Virus record (IMG/VR): IMGVR_UViG_3300030105_002680
Location: 1 to 22,509 of that record
Direction: 5' to 3' (one strand)
DNA: 22,509 bases
Source of the DNA: a virus
Of this stretch, positions 8,098 through 17,800 are shown piece after piece. The notes beneath the pieces were generated by a model. That model worked only from the letters and a program-made list of their open reading frames with translations. It did no database searches and was not told where the DNA came from. Position 1 is the first letter of the stretch. The number at the start of each line of letters is the position of its first letter. Position numbers and translations under genes: made by a program.

Positions 8098-8740
8098 CGT
8101 AACAGAAATTTTAGGAACGGATTCCTTATCAGGATCAAGACTAGTCATTAATGATAACTTTAATGTTCTCGCAAGTGAGATTAATGCAATGGAGGTATAT
8201 TTTGCACCAGCTGCAGGTACTATCACTAACCTAACCAATGTTTCAACAGAAGCTTTGCGTGTAGGTTTAAGCACTATATTGTTAGATATTAATGCTACTA
8301 CATTCGATATTTTAACAAATGTTAAAATGACAGGTAACCTTACAATGACAGGTGGAGGTATATTTAAAAATGATACTAATGTAACAACATTGGATAACAC
8401 AGGGCAGACTATGCCGGCAACAATTAATGTTGGTACTGCAAGTGCTATTCCACCATCTACTATGTATAGGATTGGTAATACTGATGCAAGTAATACTTTA
8501 ACACTTAAATTATTTAGTGGAAGTATAGGACAAGAAATTGTTTTTGCATATACAGTAGGAACTAAACCAGTAACAATTATTGGTAATTCAAGTAATTTAG
8601 TATTACCTGCAGGTGGTGTTTCACCAAGTGTTACATTAAATGCGATAGGAGAAACGGTAACGTTCTTAGCTATTGATAATGGTGCAGGAATACCAGTTTG
8701 GTTTCTTGTTGGTAGTGCTGGAGCAATAGTAATTGCATAA
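8087..8740 (+). CDS. Small fibre- or baseplate-associated structural protein (217 aa)
   Basis: The gene overlaps the upstream wedge-like gene by 11 bases in another frame, which suggests translational coupling. The N-terminal 30 residues, ISVTEILGTDSLSGSRLVIN then DNFNVLASEI, match the 'R..IN.NF..L' adaptor motif common at the start of phage fibre and baseplate-attachment proteins. A related sequence begins the 879-aa fibre at 19529. The rest is Thr/Gly/Asn-rich beta sequence, with a compact C-terminal domain (about 130-217) containing GSIGQEIVFAY, NSSNLVLPAG and an IGETVTFLAID strand. There is no signal peptide; the hydrophobic last residues (GAIVIA) look like a beta strand. It is probably a trimeric fibre base or spike-like decoration. 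Function is inferred. Confidence 0.6.
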   Translation: MAISVTEILGTDSLSGSRLVINDNFNVLASEINAMEVYFAPAAGTITNLTNVSTEALRVGLSTILLDINATTFDILTNVKMTGNLTMTGGGIFKNDTNVTTLDNTGQTMPATINVGTASAIPPSTMYRIGNTDASNTLTLKLFSGSIGQEIVFAYTVGTKPVTIIGNSSNLVLPAGGVSPSVTLNAIGETVTFLAIDNGAGIPVWFLVGSAGAIVIA

Positions 8741-8748
8741 ATAATAAA
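8736..8748 (+). promoter_or_regulatory. Candidate late promoter upstream of the 705-aa gene
   Basis: CATAAATAATAAA overlaps the stop codon of the upstream gene and lies about 25 bases before the ATG at 8763. CATAAATA differs by one base from the T4-type late promoter TATAAATA. The same TAAATAATAAA string sits 26 bases before the ATG at 10904. The composition makes chance matches common, so this is only a candidate. Confidence 0.3.
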
Positions 8749-8762
8749 GATAAAAACTATAC

Positions 8763-10880
8763 ATGGCAACAACGCCCTTAATTAAAACACCACAAGCAGA
8801 CGGTGGAACTTTTTATACGTTCTCTTCTTCTGCAAAAGACCTCTCTAGGACTCTCAATAATGATGATCTTAAATTGGTCTTTTCTAAGTTTGTGCTTCTG
8901 GATCTACCAGACATGGATAGCTTACCATTAAATTTTGGTAATTATCAAAATTACATGCAATATGATACGATTGATGGCGCAATTCAAAATGCTGCTATTT
9001 CATCAGATCCTAATGTTAACTTTACACAGAGTCTTCAAAACTATATGTTAAATATAGAAGAGATGATTATTAGTGATGCTGGTTATGATAATACAACTAA
9101 CCTAACGGTAACCGAAAGAGTATTTTTTAAGTGGTTAAAAGAAACTGGGGCAATGAGGTTCCGAGAAGCTACTGTTTTAGAAAAAGCTGGTAGTGTAACA
9201 ACACCGAGATTTGTTGAAGAAGACCAAAGCTTATCAGGTACCAGGGAATATAGACCAGTTGTAAAGTATATAGGTGGAATTGATATTGTAAATAATGTAG
9301 ATAAAGCCGGAGAGGCTTATACTGAGTTGTATATTAATGTACCAACAGAGGTAGGTAATACTCCTACAATCCTCTTTAATTCAGTTTCTGATACGAACTA
9401 TCAACCAGGATTAACAATACAAGGTACAAGTGAATTTATACTTGGAAGAACTTCTGCTACTGTGCACCCACAAGGATTAAACATTAAAGCATTTTATGAT
9501 TATGATGATCAACTGCAAGGTTTAAACTCTGCAGGTTATACAGATCCTGCTGCCGATTGGATGGGATTAGGTCCTGGTGTAACAAGTCCTATTACTAATG
9601 CATACTTTACAGAACCTGTAACTTTCACAAGTGCATTAAATGTTCCTATCGTAAAATATGCTGCTGATTATAATAACCCAGGTACTTATGACGGTTCGGC
9701 ATATGAAAGAAGTCAATTAGATGGAATTAGTGTAGATTTTGATGCTAATGATTATCAACAGATTGTAACTGATGCATCTATAAGTACAATACCACAATTT
9801 AATGGTACTGCTCTGGCTGAAACATTTGAATTTAATTCAGTATTAGTTTATTATGATATGGTTGATTTAAGTGACTCAACCAAAACAACTACAAACCTAT
9901 ACGGTATCTTATTATTAGATAATGTAACAGCAACACCATCTGGTGGTTTTGTTCAAAGATATCCAAAATACAAACCTAACCTAACGACTGGCCAAAATGG
10001 TAATAGTTATGGTTTTAAAATTAATTTAAGATTTGATGCTTCCCCAGGAAGTGCTGGTATTGATACAATCATAAATGATTATAATACCTTTTCAATGGGT
10101 CTTTTCTCTGATGCATCTGCTCAGTTACAAACATCGGCTCAAATCTTCCAAAGACAACAGGTAGAGTTAGCTAATATTGAAATTAGATTAGCAGCAGTTG
10201 AAAATACATTAAACTCTGTTAGTACATCTGCATTTTTACAATCACAAATTAATAATTTGCAAACACAAGTTGATAATGCATCTTTAGCTTTTGCTAGTAG
10301 CACTACATTATTAGATCTTATTTCTAAAAATTCAGATGAAATACAAGCATTAGCAAATGGTACTGTTACAGAAACATTGCAATATAATACAGCTGTTGTA
10401 AGGCAAGGTACTGGTATTACAATTAATACTAATACACCTAATCAGATACAAGTATCAAATAATGTACAAGCATATAATTTAATGGTACCATTAAATAGTA
10501 GTGATATTCAAATAACAGCTATTAATCCACTTAACTTAAATGTTGTAAGCCCTCAGGTATTTACAGACTTAGGTACATATACTCAAATGTTAAGATTAGA
10601 TACTATAAATACTGCAGGTGGAAACTTGGATATTTATATTAATGATACAGACACTCAGTGGAGAACTGGGCAAACGATGAGATTAACATTTAATAATACG
10701 CTTCTTATAGGATCAAGAAATATAAGATTATATACTGACGCATCAGGCAGATTAAATAATGGCTCATATGGAAAATTAGCTGCCACTATACCAAATACAG
10801 ATTTAAGTAGTATTCCAATCATTGATTTGATTTGTACAGAACAAGGAGTATTAACTTTTGTCTATGATATAGTTAAATAA
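8763..10880 (+). CDS. Structural protein with central coiled coil (705 aa), tail/baseplate fibre-like
   Basis: I do not recognise a named family. The first 55 residues (GGTFYTFSSSAKDLSRTLNN and then a hydrophobic strand) look like a folded attachment domain. A large beta-rich body follows to about 455. Residues about 463-525 have heptad-like hydrophobic spacing (QQVELANIEIRLAAVENTLN, then INNLQTQVDNASL), indicating a coiled coil and probably a trimer. The C-terminal domain (about 545-705) is beta-rich and carries LDIYINDTDTQWRTGQTMRL near 622-641. A similar D-x-x-x-x-W-x-x-GQ segment is in the 879-aa fibre. The layout of attachment head, shaft and beta tip fits a peripheral baseplate fibre. 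The spacer to the next gene is 23 bases. Confidence 0.6.
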   Translation: MATTPLIKTPQADGGTFYTFSSSAKDLSRTLNNDDLKLVFSKFVLLDLPDMDSLPLNFGNYQNYMQYDTIDGAIQNAAISSDPNVNFTQSLQNYMLNIEEMIISDAGYDNTTNLTVTERVFFKWLKETGAMRFREATVLEKAGSVTTPRFVEEDQSLSGTREYRPVVKYIGGIDIVNNVDKAGEAYTELYINVPTEVGNTPTILFNSVSDTNYQPGLTIQGTSEFILGRTSATVHPQGLNIKAFYDYDDQLQGLNSAGYTDPAADWMGLGPGVTSPITNAYFTEPVTFTSALNVPIVKYAADYNNPGTYDGSAYERSQLDGISVDFDANDYQQIVTDASISTIPQFNGTALAETFEFNSVLVYYDMVDLSDSTKTTTNLYGILLLDNVTATPSGGFVQRYPKYKPNLTTGQNGNSYGFKINLRFDASPGSAGIDTIINDYNTFSMGLFSDASAQLQTSAQIFQRQQVELANIEIRLAAVENTLNSVSTSAFLQSQINNLQTQVDNASLAFASSTTLLDLISKNSDEIQALANGTVTETLQYNTAVVRQGTGITINTNTPNQIQVSNNVQAYNLMVPLNSSDIQITAINPLNLNVVSPQVFTDLGTYTQMLRLDTINTAGGNLDIYINDTDTQWRTGQTMRLTFNNTLLIGSRNIRLYTDASGRLNNGSYGKLAATIPNTDLSSIPIIDLICTEQGVLTFVYDIVK

Positions 10881-10888
10881 ATAATAAA
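10876..10888 (+). promoter_or_regulatory. Candidate late promoter upstream of the 1293-aa gene
   Basis: AATAAATAATAAA overlaps the preceding stop codon, 26 bases before the ATG at 10904. AATAAATA differs by one base from TATAAATA. It repeats the TAAATAATAAA found before the 705-aa gene at the same distance. The repeat itself is certain; promoter function is a guess. Confidence 0.3.
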
Positions 10889-10903
10889 ATCGAAACCTAG
10901 ATA

Positions 10904-13900
10904 ATGGCTGAAAATAATTCAATACAAACTTTGCTACCAGAACTGTTAAGACTCTTTAACAATTCACTGGAGAGCTTTGAGAAAGTTAATCAAGCAATTA
11001 CCTCGAGTAGAGACTCTGTAACTGTTAACATTCAAAACAATGATGGAACTAATGCTAGGATTACTATTCCAAGTTTTGGCTTTCTTAAAAACTCAGTTGA
11101 TCGTTTAAATACTAACATTGATACTCTTACTAATTTTAATGATTCTAATAGTTCAATAAGATTACCTGATGGTACATTTAGAAAATTAGTTTTAGCAAAA
11201 TTACCAACAGAAGCATTGGATGTAACTTCAATGAATTCTATAAATGCATTTAATGTTAAACCTAATTGGTTTTTTGAAGAATTAATTAATCCTTTGCTTT
11301 TCATTTCATTCGATATTACAGGACAAGCACCTATTGATACCGAGAGAGCAATTGTACAAAGATATATTTTAGATACAAATTCCCAAAGTAAAATTAATTT
11401 CTTTGAGAATCAATATAATGGAACTGCTGATATTGCATATTCTACGTTTTTACAACAAATTGTTGAAAAGAATATTTCATATGTTTTAGATGAAGCTGTT
11501 GTAGATTTACCACCTAGAGATAAAAGATTCTCTGGTAAGTTTAGTGTATTAAGAATAGGAGAAGAGAGCATAACGGAAACTGTAAATGGTGTAGAGCAAA
11601 CAGTAACACAAAAGCTATATAAACTTAATAAAATATTTTATACAGATTCAGAAGCTGATTTTGCTGATACTATACAACTTAAAGTTGGTGATAGTTTAGA
11701 AGTCGTATCTGCGCCGATTGATACCAGATATACAGTAACCCAAATTGATAGTAGTACTAGCTCTGTGGTTGTAAGATTACAGGAAGGTTCTAGGACAATC
11801 AGTATTGGTGCTGATGTATTAAAAATAGGATCTGCATTAAATAACCGAGTAGAGGTTGATGTTACTGTTGGATTTAATGAAAGATGTGTAACCTTTATTA
11901 AACCTATTGATCCTGATTCTAAAATACCGGCTGTTAACTGGTCTCCAGGTAGTGGATTTTATACTAATGATTTAAATACAATTGATACTAGCGGTAATCA
12001 GCAAACACTAGCAGATTATTATCAACAAAATGCTGTTGATTTCGGAAGATACTTATTATCATTTGCACAAGACAAGATTCCTACTAGTAGAGAAGGGTTA
12101 ACTCCTAATGCTCCAGTGTTATCGGCTGATGATTTTTCTGTATCCTTAATAAATGGACAGGTTAGTAATTCAGACGCTATCATACAGCTTAAGGATTTAA
12201 ATAATCAAAAGAATACTATTCAGTCTACGTTAACTGAATTAGATACTGTTATTGCACAAAGCAGAACAAAAATACAAACAACTAATTATTCTACTGAAGT
12301 TGAAAGGGATGCAGATAGAAATGCATTACAAGGGCTTATTACAGAAAGAGCATCTCAATCAAAACTCTATTCATCGGTTGTTACAGAAATTGATGCATCT
12401 GCAAATGACAATTCAGTAAGTAGTGTAACACCTAAATATAGAGTAAGAGGATTTTGGGCAATGCCTAATGAAAAATCTGCTCCTGAGACTGGTGTACAAG
12501 ATATAATAAAATTTCAATATCGTTATAGATATCTTTCTGCAGATGGTGCTGCTAATCAAGTAAAGCAGTTTGCTTATACTGATGGGAGTGGAACAAGCCA
12601 AGGTGCTTTTTCAAATTATGTTATTGTAAATAGTGTATTAAGACCTAGGGCTAAAAATACTATAACAGGTTTATATGAATGGATTGCTATTGATGATGAT
12701 AATGCAGATTCTGTAAATATTAATCAATTAGATATTCCAATTAGAAAAGGAGAGCAAGTAGAAATACAAGCTAAGTCTATATCAGAAGCAGGGTGGCCGT
12801 CTAATCCATTGGAAAGTGAATATAGCCCGGCTATAAGAGTAGAGTTTCCTGCTGATTTAAGTTCTGATAACGCATTAGAAAATATTCTTGCACAAAATCA
12901 AGAAGATTTAGCTAAGGTTGCATTAGAAGAAGATTTAGAGGCAAAAGGAATTAATACTCACCTAAGCAGTTCGTTTATTGCAAACGAAACATATTTTGCG
13001 CATTCATCTCCAGTAATTGCTTCTGGTTTTTTATCAGAAAATCAAACACCAATTGATTTATTCTCTAAGTTAACAGAGATGCAAAACCAATTGGATTTAT
13101 TTGCTGAAATATTAAATAATGCACAAGGTGAAATGGCTACTACATTAATTGATGATGGTGGTAACACATACAACCTAAGACAAAATTCAGTTACTAAAAT
13201 ATTTGCTGGTTTTTATTCTCAAGAAGTTGCTGGTTTAGATGATCCTAGAGGAGCAATAATTTCAAAAACTTATTTTATTAATATTGCAAATGTTTCACAA
13301 ACTGCATTACAATTAGTAGCAAGAATTACTGGTAGTAGAACTAGAATGGTTAAACAATCAGAAAATCCTGGTTCTTATAGCCCAACAGATACTGGTGCAT
13401 TAAATAATGGTTCTACTATTTTACCAGCAACTTATCCATGGTTAGATAACGCAGCAGAGAATCAAAGAAACGCTAGGGCTACATATAGGTCTGATGATGT
13501 AGATTATAATACTATTAGAAAATATGATCTTACTCCTCTTCTTTTAACTAATCCTTCAGTAACAACTGCAACAAAATATGGTCAGACGATATCATTGCCG
13601 CCTTTCCAATCAACACAAAATAAGAATCAATTTCTTTATAGTAGATTTAGTGATGTTTCTAATGATGCAAATTTTTATAGCTACATTAATCCATTATCTA
13701 AATATTCAATTAATTTAGATACTACAGAAAATCTTTATAATGCAACAACAAATACAGGTTTAGCCGCGCCAACAACAGAATTTATTTGGGGTGGTGGTTT
13801 CTTGGCAGATGGTTCCCCAACCACAACAGCAGTTTATCCTAACACAGATGATGTGGTTCAGGTTTCTATAGCTCACCCATCATTAACAAATTATACTGCA

Positions 13901-14785
13901 TATAGAAATGCATATATTGGATTAACAAATGATACTGAAACTTTACCTTTAAATATTCCAGCTGGTGGAATTGATTGTACAACAAGTAATGCGGTTACTG
14001 CAGGTGTTGGAACTGCTGGTGTAATATTTAGACAATCTAAATTTGCCCCACTTAAAATTGATGATACTTTTGGAAAAGAGCAAGCAATATATTTAAATGA
14101 AAATGTTACACGCTTACAGGCATTTGCTTTAACCTTACCGGTTATCGCGTTTGATACGTCACAATTATTACAGGCTAGTCCATCTTTAACATTACCGGCA
14201 TTAGCTAATTTATGGGACAGTGATGTTAGTAATGTAGGTTACGTTAATTATGCCAGAAATGCAAAAACATCATTTGACAGTTTTGATCAATATACATTAG
14301 GTAAACAATCTTGTGGATCTTATTTATTCGTTTCTGCTGATTCACATGAAAACATACAAGTAGATGGTGATTCAATACAATCATTAGAAACTATTCAGTT
14401 TGGTCAACAAAACTCAGTAAATATACCTTTAGTCTTTCAATATAGAATGACTGATTATTTTGGAGTTACATCAGGTACAGGTTTAGGAAATATTGCAGGT
14501 GATTCAACTGGATCTACTGTTAATCTTACTTATGCTAAGAAAATAGGATTTGATATTTTTCCAATTAATAGTGAGGCCATACAATTTGATATTGAAGTTT
14601 CAGCTAAATATAGATCTGATAGATTAAGTATTGATAACTTCCCTAAAGCAACAGTGACTAAAGGTCTAAATGATTTAGAAAAGGTAATTGCAGGACTAAG
14701 ACCATCACTAAATCAAACTGTTATTTCTACTTCGGATAGATTAGGCGGTAGCTCGCAATCATTTACCGGAATACAGAACACGTAA
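10904..14785 (+). CDS. Large structural protein with coiled coil and FnIII-like domain (1293 aa)
   Basis: This protein belongs to no family I can name. The N-terminus (1-90) is helical and rich in Asn and Ser (LPELLRLFNNSLESFEKVNQ), consistent with an oligomerising or docking segment. Residues about 427-500 form a predicted coiled coil (LKDLNNQKNTIQSTLTELD and onward). A fibronectin-III-like domain follows directly at about 510-650: YRVRGFWAMPN, FQYRYRYLS, then IPIRKGEQVEIQAKSISEAG and YSPAIRVEF, matching FnIII strands including the 'Y.v.v.a....G.S..S' pattern. A second helical stretch (about 660-765) leads into a long beta-rich C-terminal half with no motif I can place. Its position after the wedge genes suggests a baseplate periphery or tail-fibre connector. 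The gene ends with tandem stops (TAATAG). Start ATG lacks a Shine-Dalgarno site. Confidence 0.6.
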   Translation: MAENNSIQTLLPELLRLFNNSLESFEKVNQAITSSRDSVTVNIQNNDGTNARITIPSFGFLKNSVDRLNTNIDTLTNFNDSNSSIRLPDGTFRKLVLAKLPTEALDVTSMNSINAFNVKPNWFFEELINPLLFISFDITGQAPIDTERAIVQRYILDTNSQSKINFFENQYNGTADIAYSTFLQQIVEKNISYVLDEAVVDLPPRDKRFSGKFSVLRIGEESITETVNGVEQTVTQKLYKLNKIFYTDSEADFADTIQLKVGDSLEVVSAPIDTRYTVTQIDSSTSSVVVRLQEGSRTISIGADVLKIGSALNNRVEVDVTVGFNERCVTFIKPIDPDSKIPAVNWSPGSGFYTNDLNTIDTSGNQQTLADYYQQNAVDFGRYLLSFAQDKIPTSREGLTPNAPVLSADDFSVSLINGQVSNSDAIIQLKDLNNQKNTIQSTLTELDTVIAQSRTKIQTTNYSTEVERDADRNALQGLITERASQSKLYSSVVTEIDASANDNSVSSVTPKYRVRGFWAMPNEKSAPETGVQDIIKFQYRYRYLSADGAANQVKQFAYTDGSGTSQGAFSNYVIVNSVLRPRAKNTITGLYEWIAIDDDNADSVNINQLDIPIRKGEQVEIQAKSISEAGWPSNPLESEYSPAIRVEFPADLSSDNALENILAQNQEDLAKVALEEDLEAKGINTHLSSSFIANETYFAHSSPVIASGFLSENQTPIDLFSKLTEMQNQLDLFAEILNNAQGEMATTLIDDGGNTYNLRQNSVTKIFAGFYSQEVAGLDDPRGAIISKTYFINIANVSQTALQLVARITGSRTRMVKQSENPGSYSPTDTGALNNGSTILPATYPWLDNAAENQRNARATYRSDDVDYNTIRKYDLTPLLLTNPSVTTATKYGQTISLPPFQSTQNKNQFLYSRFSDVSNDANFYSYINPLSKYSINLDTTENLYNATTNTGLAAPTTEFIWGGGFLADGSPTTTAVYPNTDDVVQVSIAHPSLTNYTAYRNAYIGLTNDTETLPLNIPAGGIDCTTSNAVTAGVGTAGVIFRQSKFAPLKIDDTFGKEQAIYLNENVTRLQAFALTLPVIAFDTSQLLQASPSLTLPALANLWDSDVSNVGYVNYARNAKTSFDSFDQYTLGKQSCGSYLFVSADSHENIQVDGDSIQSLETIQFGQQNSVNIPLVFQYRMTDYFGVTSGTGLGNIAGDSTGSTVNLTYAKKIGFDIFPINSEAIQFDIEVSAKYRSDRLSIDNFPKATVTKGLNDLEKVIAGLRPSLNQTVISTSDRLGGSSQSFTGIQNT
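12431..12853 (+). other. FnIII-like domain in the 1293-aa protein
   Basis: Residues about 510-650 show the alternating strand pattern of a fibronectin type III or Ig-like fold, with conserved-looking Tyr/Trp positions and the final 'IQAKSISEAGWPSNPLESEY' loop and strand. Such domains are widespread on phage virions and are usually linked to weak surface binding or structural spacing. Confidence 0.55.
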
Positions 14786-14800
14786 TAGTAGATTTTTAAC

Positions 14801-14840
14801 TTTATCTTTTGGTGAATATATAAAAAAAGTAAAAGATAAA
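14801..14840 (+). repeat. 10-bp perfect inverted repeat just before the 1558-aa gene
   Basis: TTTATCTTTT at 14801-14810 is the exact reverse complement of AAAAGATAAA at 14831-14840, with a 20-base loop that holds a TATATAA motif. The 3' arm ends one base before the ATG at 14842, so an RNA hairpin would touch the start codon. It has one G:C pair per stem, so it is weak. There is no U-tract after it, which argues against a terminator. Confidence 0.6.
14814..14830 (+). promoter_or_regulatory. Candidate late promoter upstream of the 1558-aa gene
   Basis: GAATATATAAAAAAAGT begins 28 bases before the ATG at 14842 and nearly repeats the element at 2185-2202. TATAAAAA within it differs by one base from the T4-type late motif TATAAATA. 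It lies in the loop of the inverted repeat at 14801-14840. Confidence 0.3.
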
Positions 14841-14841
14841 T

Positions 14842-17800
14842 ATGGCTCAAGAACTGCTTGACAAAGCATCATACAGTGTTGTAAGGACTAATCCTAAATT
14901 AACCGCGAATGTTAAGATAGTATCTGATGGAACAGATATTTACTTAGAGTCGTTCAGTGCAAGTACCCAGTTAGCATCTCAGAAATTTAAAGCATTTAAA
15001 GTTGATGGAACTAGTACCTATGATCGTGATGTAAATCGATTCTTTGATAATGGAAAATTCCCTATAGAGGCTGCATATGAAATATTCCAAGAATATGAAG
15101 ATACTGCTGTATTATCTAATTACAGAAATCAATATGAAATGTTTTATTGTGCAGGGACTAGATCCATTGCATCAGAATCATATTCACAAAGCCTAGGAAC
15201 ATTAGCACCATTATGGTTAAATGAACAAATACCTAGTGCGTTTGTTATCTTTAGATTAGATAATCCTGCTGCTGTTAATAATGTAACAGCTACCTCTGAA
15301 AATGCTGGAAAGGTAAATGCACAAACATCTGCTAATTTTTCAAAACAAGTATTAGAAAATTGTACTGCAATCAAAACATTTGATTTAACTGAAGGTAGTA
15401 CACTCGGATCTTATATTAGAAATTACAGGAATCAAGAAGAGTTTCCAGAAGTTCCACTTAATATGACCTGGAGAAAAGATGAGCCAATATTATGGAGTGG
15501 TATATCTTACAAGAATGGTGGGTTTGTAAATAGTGGAAATTTTGCATATGAAGATATTGTAGTTAAAGATTCAACTATTATACAAGATGAGTATTTATTT
15601 ACGCAAGGATTTCAGAACAATGGAATCATTTTAGCAAATCTTTTAAATTTAGAATTCTTATTTGATGATCCTACTGCTGCTGACTATTCAATTAATAGAT
15701 ACTTTGGTATGTATGTTAATGAAATAGAAGAAGGACAGTTTGACATATCAGGAGAAGGTTTTTATAAGAATACCGAGAAGAGCCAATTACCAACTATTAA
15801 AACTATAACTGAAGTATCTCAAGATTTAAATACACCATTTGAAATTACAAATGATGCAGGTATTTTATTATTTTTAGACCCTACTAAAACAACAACAGTT
15901 ACAGGTTTACCAACCCCAACTAGAGTTGATGAGGTTGAATCTGTATTTTATGTAAAAGATAAAAAAGATGATTTTCATACAGTTAAAAAGGGATCGTTGT
16001 GGGGAACCAATGAAATTAGATTATTTGACACTAAAGTAGATGTATCTTTATTTACAGGATATAAAGAACCTGATACTTTTGCTAATGCAAGTATTATTAG
16101 CCATAAAGGATTTTCGCAAATGTATCTTAAAATATTAGATAATGTACAAGAAGGTTCTAAGATATCATTTTATGACGGTGTAAGTTTAACAGGAGAAATA
16201 TTTGCTGATAGTACATTAGCAACAATACCAGGTAAGTCATTTGAATCTTTCTTTAATCCAAATGGAACTATACAAGAAGTTGCACAATCTATAACATCAG
16301 CAATTAATATAGGTATTAATGAAAATAATAGATTCTTTACTGCTACTTATAATAATAGTACTGTTTATGTTAAATCAAGATTTAGTGGTACTAGATTTAA
16401 TAGACTAAATTTTAAAATGGATGTTAATTATCCTGAGCAATTTTTACAAATAGAAACATATCCTTTAACAACAGAAGCAGAACCTGCAAAAACATTTGTT
16501 GGTGGAAATGATGTATCTAATAGTTTACTTAAAGTTGAAATAGGGGATCAGAATAGATTTGTAAAAGGTAATTTTGTACAAACGACTGGTAATTTTGCAG
16601 TTATAGGAGATTGGGTACCATATACAGAAGAACCTATTTATAGTGGCAATAATCAAATTATTGGATATACTAACATTGATAAATTTGTTATAATTACATG
16701 TAATGATAATCAAATAATGGTTACAAATGCTAACCAGGTTGCTTTATACTCTGATTATAAACCGTCATTTGGTAGATTTTCATTTTTTGATGTTAAGGAT
16801 TTTGATTTTGATTTTTATAGTACTCTATACAGCGAAGAAGGTGAATTAGATTTTGAATATGCAGAATACAATAAATCAACAGCAGGAACTAATCCACCAG
16901 CATATACAGGAGTAAGTAGTACTCCACAGATTAGAGAATTTTATGATAACGGTGGTTTTTATAATCTTATTGGATTATTAAATGATGCCGAAGAAGATAA
17001 CCCAGATGATGAGTATATTAAAAGTGAATATTTCAGATTAGAAGAAAACTATTTAACATCACAAGCTAACATATCAAGGATTGCGCCATATATTAATAAA
17101 TGGGCATGGATTAATGATGGTAAAGATGTAAGGAATCATCCATATAGATTAGATGTTAATCAAGCATTTGGTTTAAATAACTTTGCACCATCTAAATGGG
17201 ATTTAGGCCAAGAGGCTAGTGGGTTTACTCATGAGTGGTATTATCTTTCAGAGTTCCCTGAGTATTTTACAAAAGCAGCTATTAAAAGTTCTTGGAGTTA
17301 TATTGATAAAGCTCCTGTTGATAACACTGATGGTATTGGCGAAACTTTTGCATTAGGTACTTTTCAGAATGTTACTAAAGATAACTTTAATGATTATTTT
17401 ATAATAGAAAGATTTACAACTGGCGGAATAACTGAAATTGATAGACAATTAAGATATGCTAGATTAGATGGCGGTAATGAAAAAAATTATTCGGAAGGCT
17501 TTTTGAGAGGAGTTAGAATAATAGCAAAATCTAAAGCAATAGGATCAGAAAAACCAGATTTTAATGCCAGATCATTATCATATGTACAAGACGGTTTATT
17601 TAATGATTATCGTTTCTCTGCTATTTTAGTTCCTAATTTACCAGATAAACCTGAATCTCAAATTAAATTTATTAAGAACGAAAAGTGGAAAACTGTTGTA
17701 ATGTTAATTTCAGTAGATTATGCCAATGTATGTTTAAATAATGGGGGAGATTCTATTATTGATAGAACAACTTTATATTCTTTAAATAGTTCATATGTAC

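Noticed and set aside
8062-8772. A 236-aa open frame on the minus strand covering the 217-aa gene
   Set aside because: It mirrors the + strand gene almost exactly, encodes an odd hydrophobic low-complexity protein and lies in a module where all genes are on the + strand. It is a compositional shadow.
14786-14841. Terminator before the 1558-aa gene
   Set aside because: The inverted repeat there is A/T-only apart from one G:C pair per stem, has a 20-base loop and is followed by the start codon rather than a U-tract.
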